Origin: an uncultured bacterium
Lineage (GTDB): Bacteria; Planctomycetota; Phycisphaerae; Sedimentisphaerales; Anaerobacaceae
Direction: 5' to 3'
Assembly (NCBI GenBank): GCA_913009865.1
Contig: CAJVYK010000058.1
Location: 1-11,154, forward strand
Length of the DNA: 11,154 bases
The translations under genes and the position numbers were made by a program. How positions within the stretch are numbered: the stretch's first letter is position 1; the number at the start of each line of letters is the position of its first letter. The notes under the pieces are model-generated. The model saw only the letters and a list, made by a program, of their open reading frames with translations, ran no database searches and was not told where the DNA came from. This document shows positions 5,400 to 11,154 of the stretch, piece after piece.

Positions 5400-6257
5400 A
5401 TGAACCTGATAAGACTAATAAGATATCGGTTCTTTCTTTTCGCCGGCATACTTCCCTACTTTTTAGGGCAGGCGGTTGCTTTTGGTTTGCATAAGTCGCT
5501 AAACTGGAATTGTTTCTGGTGGGGATTTGCGGGCATTTCCCTTGTTCTTGTCGCGGTAGAGTTGTTTAATGAATATTTTGACGCCAAGGAGGGCGGGGAC
5601 AGAATCTTTTCTCAGGAAAAACCTGATATTCCAAATTATTTCTTCACCCTTGGTATCGCAGCTCTTGGCCTTGCTTTTATTGTCGGGGTTTATCTGGCCT
5701 TACAGACAGGTTGGCCGGTCCTTTTGTTTAGCTTTTTAGGATTTTTAGGCGCTTATTTTTATGTTGGTCCGCCGCTGAAATGGGCGTACCGGGGAATGGG
5801 CGAGTTAGTAATAGCCCTATCTTATGGGCCTGTTATGGTTCTGGGCAGCTACTACATTCAAACCGAAAGGATTGGATTCGTGCCGTTTTTTGTTTCCCTG
5901 GTCTGTGGGTTGTCTATGTTTTGTCTGGCTGTTCTTAACGAAATACCGGATTATTATCAGGATATGTTGGTGGGAAAACGGAATTTAGTGGTTAGACTTG
6001 GAAAGCAAAAAGCGATAGTGCTGTTAAAGTTATGTTTAGCGGGTTTGTTTATACTTTTAACTTTAGGCGTTGTTCTAAAAACAATTCCTTTATTAGCAAT
6101 AGCTGCTGTCGTAACGGTTCCGTGGATTTTGAAAAGCATAACCAGTATCGAGAAAAATTATGATAATCCTAAAGCATTTCTTTTCGCGGTGAACACGGTT
6201 GTTATTGCCCACATTATGATTGCCGTTTCTTTAGGCATAAGTTTTTTAGGGAATTAA
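5400..6257 (+). CDS. UbiA/MenA-type membrane prenyltransferase
   Basis: This 285-residue integral membrane prenyltransferase of the UbiA superfamily attaches an isoprenoid chain to an aromatic acceptor. Both metal-diphosphate motifs are present: N57-EYF-D61...D67 and N180-EIP-D184-YYQ-D188, followed by VGKRNLVVRLGK. The second motif with the GKR.L..RLGK tail most resembles MenA (1,4-dihydroxy-2-naphthoate prenyltransferase), though acceptor and chain length cannot be read from sequence. Eight or nine hydrophobic segments are visible. ATG 5400 is chosen because the family starts near 'LIRLIRYRFF'; a GTG at 5367 would add 11 residues encoded by the direct repeat. Neither start has a clear ribosome binding site. 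No other men genes are in view, so it may make menaquinone or serve the peptide cassette. Confidence 0.8.
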   Translation: MNLIRLIRYRFFLFAGILPYFLGQAVAFGLHKSLNWNCFWWGFAGISLVLVAVELFNEYFDAKEGGDRIFSQEKPDIPNYFFTLGIAALGLAFIVGVYLALQTGWPVLLFSFLGFLGAYFYVGPPLKWAYRGMGELVIALSYGPVMVLGSYYIQTERIGFVPFFVSLVCGLSMFCLAVLNEIPDYYQDMLVGKRNLVVRLGKQKAIVLLKLCLAGLFILLTLGVVLKTIPLLAIAAVVTVPWILKSITSIEKNYDNPKAFLFAVNTVVIAHIMIAVSLGISFLGN

Positions 6258-6316
6258 AGGCGGTGGGTATTGATTATATTGCTCAGAGGATTTTTTGAAA
6301 TTTTGTGAGGTGAATT

Positions 6317-6715
6317 ATGGAAAACGCAAAGATTTTGATTGTGGATGATGACCAGGATATTACCGAGGCACTCCAGGCCATTTTGGAAAGTGAGCAGTAT
6401 ACTGTGCTCACAGCTGCCGACAAAACGGAGGGTATGGAAAAAATCAGGACCAATAAGCCGGATTTAGTCATACTGGACGTTATGATGTCTGCATGGCAGG
6501 ACGGCTTTGAAATGGCCAGGATGTTGAAGAAAGACCCCGAGTTCAAAGATACCTCTATTCTGATGCTGACAGCGGTCAAGGACAGAACCGGTATAGATTT
6601 CAAATCGACGGCAGGAGACCCAAACTGGCTGCCGGTGGATGGGTTCCTGGACAAGCCCGTAGAGCCGGAAATTTTACTGGCTGAGGTCAAGAAACTCCTG
6701 TCAAAAAAAGCCTGA
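6317..6715 (+). CDS. Stand-alone receiver domain response regulator
   Basis: This 132-residue CheY-like receiver has no output domain. The acidic pocket is D10-D11-D12, the phosphorylation site Asp54 (VILDVMM), the switch residue Thr85 (MLTAV) and the conserved Lys113 (DKP). Between Thr85 and Lys113 there is an insert of about a dozen residues (GIDFKSTAGDPNWLPVD) that lengthens the loop before the last strand. GAGGTG (6306-6311) precedes the ATG by five bases. One base separates it from the kinase gene, so the two are surely partners. With no DNA-binding domain it must act by protein contact or in a phosphorelay; the target is not visible here. Confidence 0.92.
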   Translation: MENAKILIVDDDQDITEALQAILESEQYTVLTAADKTEGMEKIRTNKPDLVILDVMMSAWQDGFEMARMLKKDPEFKDTSILMLTAVKDRTGIDFKSTAGDPNWLPVDGFLDKPVEPEILLAEVKKLLSKKA

Positions 6716-6716
6716 C

Positions 6717-8066
6717 ATGGAACCAGTACCTCAAAATACCAGACTCGTCCAACGGGCTTACTGGCTGATTAGGCTCAGATGGATAGCTATAGTATCCGTC
6801 GCAGTCGGTACCTGTTTTTGCAGTAACGTTTTAGCCATAGCACTGCAGGATTTTGCCCTCTACGGTATCGCAATACTCCTCGCTCTGTACAACGTGACCA
6901 TGTTGTTACTGTTAAATCATTTTACAAGAGCCAATAATGAAGTACCTTTCGCAGCGGTAAAGAAAATAATTAACTTCCAAATATCCGCTGACCTGCTGAT
7001 ATTAACGGTTCTGTTGCATTTCTCCGGCGGGATTGAAAACCCATTTGTTTTCTACTTCATATTTCATATGATAATAGCAAGCATTTTACTTTCGGTGCGG
7101 GAAAGCTATTTGCAGGCTACGTTTGCTGTTTTGCTTTTTGGCCTCTTGATATTACTCGAATATCTGCAAGTCATACCACACTATTGCCTGCGGGGATTTG
7201 TGCCACGTTGCCTGCACCGAGACGGCCTTTATGTTCTTGGGACTTTCTTCGTTTTCACAACAGCATTATATTTAGTAGTATATATGACCAGTTACATCGC
7301 CATCAGGCTCAGGCAGGCTGAACAGGCCCATAAAGAGGCCAATATGTTGCTTCGGGAAAAAGACCGCATAAAGGATGAGTATGTGTTACGTGTTACCCAT
7401 GACATCAAGGGCCATTTAACAGCTATACAAAGCTGTCTTGCCGTAGTGGCCAATAAGTTGGTCGGCCCGCTCGGTCAGAGGCAGTCTGACTTTATCAACC
7501 GTGCACACAGCCGAACTAAAAAGCTTGCCGGCTTTGTAGGGATGTTGTTAAAGCTGACGCAGTTGCGGCTGACCGATAAATTTGAAATGGATGATTTCTC
7601 ATTGAGAAATACTATATACAACGCTGTTGCTGCTGTGGAGACTAAGGCTGAAGACAAATCGATAACCTTAAAACATAATATCGAACCGTCAGTGGATAAA
7701 ATCTTTGGCAATCAGTTCTCCATTGAAGAGATGGTTACAAATCTGCTGCTTAACGCAATTAAATATACGTCGGAAAATGGAACCATTGAGATAAATGCGA
7801 AAGAGAAGAACGATTCTGTCTTAGTAGAGATTGCCGACACGGGTATCGGCATACCTAAGGATGAGCTTGATAAAGTATTTGATGAGTTTTTTAGAGCCAG
7901 CAATGCCAGGAAGGTTGATAAAGACGGCACGGGCCTGGGACTGTCGATAGCCAAACAAATCGTCCAGAGACATGGTGGTAATATATGGGTGGATAGTGAG
8001 CAGGGCGTCGGGTCCAAATTCAGCTTTACTCTGCCAAAGACCAATTCCTCAAGAAACATATCTTGA
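6717..8066 (+). CDS. Membrane sensor histidine kinase with RegB-like GGxxNPF motif
   Basis: This 449-residue sensor kinase has about six hydrophobic segments in residues 12-198, starting with the WLIRLRWIAI motif common to 6-TM kinases. Between two of them is GGIENPF (104-110), matching the GGxxNPF heptad that binds ubiquinone in the redox kinase RegB/PrrB. A short coiled linker leads to the H-box with His228 (THDIKGHL). The ATPase domain has N342-LLLN-A-IKYT, D374-TGIGIP, the DEFFRA F-box and GTGLGLSIAKQI. The redox-active cysteine of RegB has no clear counterpart; the nearest is Cys240. It is translated one base after the receiver gene. Quinone or redox sensing is an inference from the heptad and from the nearby quinone genes. 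Confidence 0.9.
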   Translation: MEPVPQNTRLVQRAYWLIRLRWIAIVSVAVGTCFCSNVLAIALQDFALYGIAILLALYNVTMLLLLNHFTRANNEVPFAAVKKIINFQISADLLILTVLLHFSGGIENPFVFYFIFHMIIASILLSVRESYLQATFAVLLFGLLILLEYLQVIPHYCLRGFVPRCLHRDGLYVLGTFFVFTTALYLVVYMTSYIAIRLRQAEQAHKEANMLLREKDRIKDEYVLRVTHDIKGHLTAIQSCLAVVANKLVGPLGQRQSDFINRAHSRTKKLAGFVGMLLKLTQLRLTDKFEMDDFSLRNTIYNAVAAVETKAEDKSITLKHNIEPSVDKIFGNQFSIEEMVTNLLLNAIKYTSENGTIEINAKEKNDSVLVEIADTGIGIPKDELDKVFDEFFRASNARKVDKDGTGLGLSIAKQIVQRHGGNIWVDSEQGVGSKFSFTLPKTNSSRNIS

Positions 8067-8069
8067 AAA

Positions 8070-9218
8070 ATGACGGTTAGTAAATGGAATATTAAATTAC
8101 TGCCGCCGAGTTTTTCGCCCTGGGCGCCTGAAAAGGCGCATTCAAGGCAAATAGCGGTGTTAATGAGCGGCGGTGTTGACAGCAGTGTCGCTGCGCATCT
8201 GCTGGCCAAAAACGGTTGGGATGTTCTGGGCGTTACAATGAAAATCCCCGTACCCTGTAACGGCAGCGTAAACCGTTGCTGTGGAGCGGATGCGGCCTTT
8301 GTTTGCAACCAAATAAATATACCCCATTATTTTATTGATGTTGCCGAAGCTTTCGAACAGCTTATAATCGAGCCGTTCCGTCAATCTTATGCAAATGGCA
8401 AAACTCCTAATCCCTGTGTTGACTGCAATACATTGCTGAAATTTTCATTAGTATGGGATTTTTTGCAGGCAACATTTGGAATCAGCTATCTTGCCACGGG
8501 TCATTATGCAAAAGTTTCTGCCGTAAGGCATGCTGTGCATAAGACTGCCGGACAGGCTCGGCTCGGTCGGGCAACGGATAAGAGCAAGGACCAGAGCTAT
8601 TTTCTGTATGGTATTGCTGCAGAAAAGCTTGGCAGATTTGTTCTTCCTTTAAATGAATTTACGAAACAGCAGGTTCGCTCAATTGCAGCGCAGCTAAACC
8701 TGAGCGTTGCTGATAAGGCCGAGAGTATGGAATTGTGTTTTGCCGGTGAAGGTGATTATCGGGCAGCTTGCCTACAGAACGAGGCGAATCAATCCGGCAG
8801 GATAACAGATATGCAGGGCAACAAGATAGGCACGCACAAAGGAATCGCCAATTATACTATTGGTCAAAGACGCGGTGTGGGGTTGGCGACCGGTAAGCCG
8901 GTTTACGTGGGCAGAATAGATGCGGATACAAATACCATTGCACTGGGCACGAGGGAGCAGGTAAGCTGGCGTACCGTTATGGCGAGCCAAATCAATGTTC
9001 TTATACCGGAGGAACTTGTCCCGGACAGACTGGTTTCCGGCAAGATTCGCTCGTATGGCGATCCGCAGCCCTGTAAAATTGTCAGTGTTGGCGAAACCGA
9101 TATGGCAGTTGAGTTTGGCCAGCCCCAATTTGCGCCGTGCCACGGCCAAAGACTTGTGCTGTATAACAGTGATGATAATATCATCGCAGGCGGTACAATA
9201 ATAACGGATAGCGTATAG
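8070..9218 (+). CDS. mnmA: tRNA-specific 2-thiouridylase MnmA
   Basis: MnmA adenylates and thiolates U34 of tRNAs for Lys, Glu and Gln, using a persulfide passed on its cysteines. Evidence is the PP-loop SGGVDSS (33-39), GKTPNPCVDCN with Cys116 and Cys119, ATGHYAKV, KDQSYFLY, SMELCFAGEGDYR with the second catalytic Cys223, and YTIGQRRGVG. Cys119 aligns with the first catalytic cysteine of E. coli; Cys116 stands where E. coli has Asp99, a common variant. The 382 residues include about 26 extra N-terminal residues before the PP-loop domain. It starts three bases after the kinase stop without an evident ribosome binding site. Its stop codon TAG lies inside a heptamer repeat. Confidence 0.95.
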   Translation: MTVSKWNIKLLPPSFSPWAPEKAHSRQIAVLMSGGVDSSVAAHLLAKNGWDVLGVTMKIPVPCNGSVNRCCGADAAFVCNQINIPHYFIDVAEAFEQLIIEPFRQSYANGKTPNPCVDCNTLLKFSLVWDFLQATFGISYLATGHYAKVSAVRHAVHKTAGQARLGRATDKSKDQSYFLYGIAAEKLGRFVLPLNEFTKQQVRSIAAQLNLSVADKAESMELCFAGEGDYRAACLQNEANQSGRITDMQGNKIGTHKGIANYTIGQRRGVGLATGKPVYVGRIDADTNTIALGTREQVSWRTVMASQINVLIPEELVPDRLVSGKIRSYGDPQPCKIVSVGETDMAVEFGQPQFAPCHGQRLVLYNSDDNIIAGGTIITDSV

Positions 9219-9227
9219 CGTACAGCG
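9207..9227. repeat. Heptamer repeat at the mnmA/bioB junction
   Basis: Three seven-base units (GATAGCG, TATAGCG, TACAGCG) are followed by TGG. The first is identical to the unit in the nqrE/nqrF gap; the reverse complements of the others resemble the CTAAACG/CTGGACG units there. The mnmA stop (TAG, 9216-9218) is formed by the second unit, and a possible GTG start for bioB (9227) by the end of the third. Confidence 0.75.
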
Positions 9228-9228
9228 T

Positions 9229-9232
9229 GGAG
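9229..9232 (+). promoter_or_regulatory. Probable ribosome binding site for bioB
   Basis: GGAG lies six bases before the in-frame GTG at 9239. This favours that start over GTG 9227, which has no ribosome binding site and sits at the edge of the heptamer repeat. Confidence 0.5.
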
Positions 9233-9238
9233 AATGAT

Positions 9239-10156
9239 GTGAAAGAAGTGGATGTAAATTTCTTGTTAGATGCGCCCTTACTGGAACTGGTTTCTTCTGC
9301 AGATAAGGTTAGAAGGGACTCTGTAGGCTCGAAATTTGAATTGTGTAATATTATAAACGCCAAGGCCGGCTTGTGTAGTGAGGATTGTAAATTCTGCGCT
9401 CAATCCTCCCGGCACTCTGCTGATGTATCTATATACCCGCTTAAAAAGAAGAACCAAATTGTTGAAGCGGCACAGCAGGCAAAGAAAATCGGAGCAGAGA
9501 AATTCGGTATTGTTACCAGTGGAAATCGCTTAAAGAAAAGTGAATTGGATGTGATTGCCCAGGCAATATCCGAGATAAAAGGCAGGATTGAAATAGATAT
9601 TTGTGCCTCGTTGGGGGCATTGGAAAGAGATGAACTGGCGATGTTGAAAGAGGTCGGCCTTTCCCGTTATCATCATAATATTGAAACCTCAGCTCGCTTT
9701 TATCCTCGAATTGTCTCAACGCATAGTTTCGGAGAAAGAATTAACACAATTAAAGCGGCTAAAGAAGTCGGCCTGGAGGTATGCAGTGGCGGAATAATTG
9801 GTATGGGTGAGAGTTGGCAGGATAGAATAGATATGGCATTAACGCTGAAAAAACTAAATGTAGATTCTGTACCTGTTAATCTGCTGGTTCCTGTTAAAGG
9901 AACTCTGCTGGAATCGTTAAATCCAATATCCTGCGCAGATGCTGTAAGGACAATATGTATCTTTCGAATTATACTGAAAGACAAAACTATAAAAATAGCT
10001 GCGGGCAGAGAAACTGTCCTGAAAGATTTTCAGGCCCTGGGTTTGATGGCAGGGGCGAATGGAATGCTTATCGGCGGATATTTGACTATTAAAGGCAGGG
10101 ACGTGGCAGAAGACTGGAAACTTATTAAAGAAGTAGAAAAGATATGGCTGGAATAG
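9239..10156 (+). CDS. bioB: Biotin synthase, variant auxiliary-cluster type
   Basis: BioB inserts sulfur into dethiobiotin, the last step of biotin synthesis. Counted from GTG 9239 (305 residues; GTG 9227 adds four), the radical SAM cluster motif is GLCSEDCKFCAQS with Cys46, Cys50 and Cys53. DICASLGAL (Cys122), RYHHNIETS, EVCSGGIIGMGE (Cys182), PVNLLVP and AAGRE give a clear BioB match. The classical auxiliary [2Fe-2S] cluster uses four ligands (E. coli Cys97, Cys128, Cys188, Arg260). Here the first is Gly90 (KFGIVTSG) and the last is Lys252 (IKIAAGRE). An extra Cys36 stands ten residues before the radical SAM motif (FELCNIINAKAG), a pattern I associate with BioB of strict anaerobes thought to use a different auxiliary cluster. 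bioF overlaps its end by 13 bases. Confidence 0.93.
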   Translation: MKEVDVNFLLDAPLLELVSSADKVRRDSVGSKFELCNIINAKAGLCSEDCKFCAQSSRHSADVSIYPLKKKNQIVEAAQQAKKIGAEKFGIVTSGNRLKKSELDVIAQAISEIKGRIEIDICASLGALERDELAMLKEVGLSRYHHNIETSARFYPRIVSTHSFGERINTIKAAKEVGLEVCSGGIIGMGESWQDRIDMALTLKKLNVDSVPVNLLVPVKGTLLESLNPISCADAVRTICIFRIILKDKTIKIAAGRETVLKDFQALGLMAGANGMLIGGYLTIKGRDVAEDWKLIKEVEKIWLE

Positions 10157-11154
10157 AAGAATTTTTGGCGGAGAGAAGAGAAAAGAATCTTTTGAGAGTA
10201 TTGCGGCCTGCCGGCTTTCGAAGAAAAGGTAAAATTTATTTCAAAGATAAAGAATATTTCGATTTTTCTTCAAATGATTATCTTGGATTGGCGGGTCATC
10301 CGGAGCTTAAAGAGGCCTCAAAAAAAGCTGTAGAAGAATTAGGAGCCGGCTCTTCGGCGTCCCGGCTTTTGAGTGGTGATTTGGAAATTCACCACGAGTT
10401 AGAAGAAAAAGTAGCTGACCTTAAAGGTAAAGACAGCGCCCTGGTTTTTAATTCCGGCTATCAAGCTAATGTGGGCGTGATAAGTTCACTCTGTAAGGCC
10501 GGCGATGCCGTTTTTTCCGATAAGTTAAATCATGCCAGTATTTTAGACGGGATATTTTTATCGGGAGCCAAGCTCTTTCGTTTTCTCCACAATGACGTCA
10601 ATCACCTGGAGTCTTTACTCAAAAAACATTCCGGTGAATTCAGAGAGCGTTTAATAATCACAGAGACAATATTCAGTATGGATGGCGATAGAGCGCCCCT
10701 CAAAGATATGGTCGCCCTGAAAGACAAATTCGGCTGTAAAATTATGGCCGATGAAGCACACGCAACGGGTATATTCGGAAAAGATGGAAGTGGTGTGGTA
10801 GCCGAAGACGATTTAACCGATAGAGTTGACTTAATAATGGGTACATTCGGCAAGGCCCTGGGAAGTTTTGGCGCTTATGTAGCCGGCTCAAAGAAGATGA
10901 TAGAGTATTTAATAAATACCTGTCGCAGCTTTATATACACTACGGCTTTGCCGCCTTCTGTGATAGCGGCCAACCTTGCCGCTCTGGAACTGCTCAGCAA
11001 AGAGCCGTTCCGAAGAAAAACGCTTTTGGAAAATGCAGCTTACTTCCGTGATGAACTCAGGAAAAGGGGATTTAATGTAAGAGGCGCGTCGCAGATAGTT
11101 CCATTAATTGTAGATGATACCGATAGGGCGGTTGCGCTGAGTGCAGGCCTTGGG
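10144..11154 (+). CDS. bioF: 8-amino-7-oxononanoate synthase (partial, runs off the window)
   Basis: BioF condenses pimeloyl-CoA or pimeloyl-ACP with alanine to start the biotin bicycle. It is a PLP enzyme of the alpha-oxoamine synthase family. The frame is open for 337 codons to the window edge; the family is usually about 385-400, so roughly 50 residues are missing. Visible blocks are DFSSNDYLGLAGHPELK, GAGSSASRLLSGD, VFNSGYQANVG, DKLNHASI, ADEAHATG (Asp203 for the PLP nitrogen, His206) and GTFGKALGSFGAYV with Lys237 as the PLP-binding lysine. The ATG at 10144 lies within the end of bioB, so translation is coupled. Glycine C-acetyltransferase (Kbl) is the main alternative, but the bioB neighbour favours BioF. 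Confidence 0.93.
   Translation, partial: MAGIEEFLAERREKNLLRVLRPAGFRRKGKIYFKDKEYFDFSSNDYLGLAGHPELKEASKKAVEELGAGSSASRLLSGDLEIHHELEEKVADLKGKDSALVFNSGYQANVGVISSLCKAGDAVFSDKLNHASILDGIFLSGAKLFRFLHNDVNHLESLLKKHSGEFRERLIITETIFSMDGDRAPLKDMVALKDKFGCKIMADEAHATGIFGKDGSGVVAEDDLTDRVDLIMGTFGKALGSFGAYVAGSKKMIEYLINTCRSFIYTTALPPSVIAANLAALELLSKEPFRRKTLLENAAYFRDELRKRGFNVRGASQIVPLIVDDTDRAVALSAGLG

Noticed and set aside
6258..6316. A promoter or terminator before the two-component genes.
   Set aside because: The 59-base gap shows no stem followed by T-run and no convincing -35/-10 pair; only the ribosome binding site of the receiver gene is clear.

Overview
The window is a gene-dense stretch of 11,154 bases in which every supportable gene lies on the + strand. 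It fits an anaerobic or microaerophilic Gram-negative-type bacterium. The mix of an Na+-NQR operon, a biotin synthase with the 'anaerobe-type' ligand pattern and gaps packed with short-word repeats would suit a planctomycete of the anaerobic Phycisphaerae/Sedimentisphaerales kind. That assignment is an inference, not something the sequence proves.

Region 1 (1-3738) is the 3' part of an Na+-translocating NADH:quinone oxidoreductase operon: the last codons of nqrB, then nqrC, nqrD, nqrE and nqrF. A small ferritin-like protein follows 12 bases behind nqrF. The genes are normally tightly packed, but here two junctions (nqrC/nqrD and nqrE/nqrF) hold repeat elements.

Region 2 (3739-6257) looks like a small peptide-modification (RiPP) cassette. 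It has a 48-residue peptide with a strong ribosome binding site and a W-x-x-P-x-L...G motif, a structured gap, a PqqD-like recognition protein, a radical SAM enzyme overlapping it by four bases, and a MenA/UbiA-type prenyltransferase. I recognise each family, but not the combination as a characterised pathway.

Region 3 (6258-8066) is a two-component pair: a stand-alone receiver and a membrane histidine kinase separated by one base. The kinase carries the GGxxNPF motif known from the quinone-sensing RegB/PrrB kinases. A quinone-reducing pump, a quinone-type prenyltransferase and a possible quinone-sensing kinase in one direction suggest a common respiratory or redox theme. This is inference.

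Region 4 (8070-11154) is housekeeping: mnmA (tRNA 2-thiouridylase), bioB and the 5' part of bioF, which continues past the window. BioB lacks two ligands of the classical [2Fe-2S] cluster and has an alternative cysteine.

No tRNA, rRNA, transposase, CRISPR array or convincing intrinsic terminator was seen. The most distinctive non-coding feature is that several gaps are filled by degenerate short repeats of different families, several of which run into the ends of the neighbouring genes and supply their stop codons.
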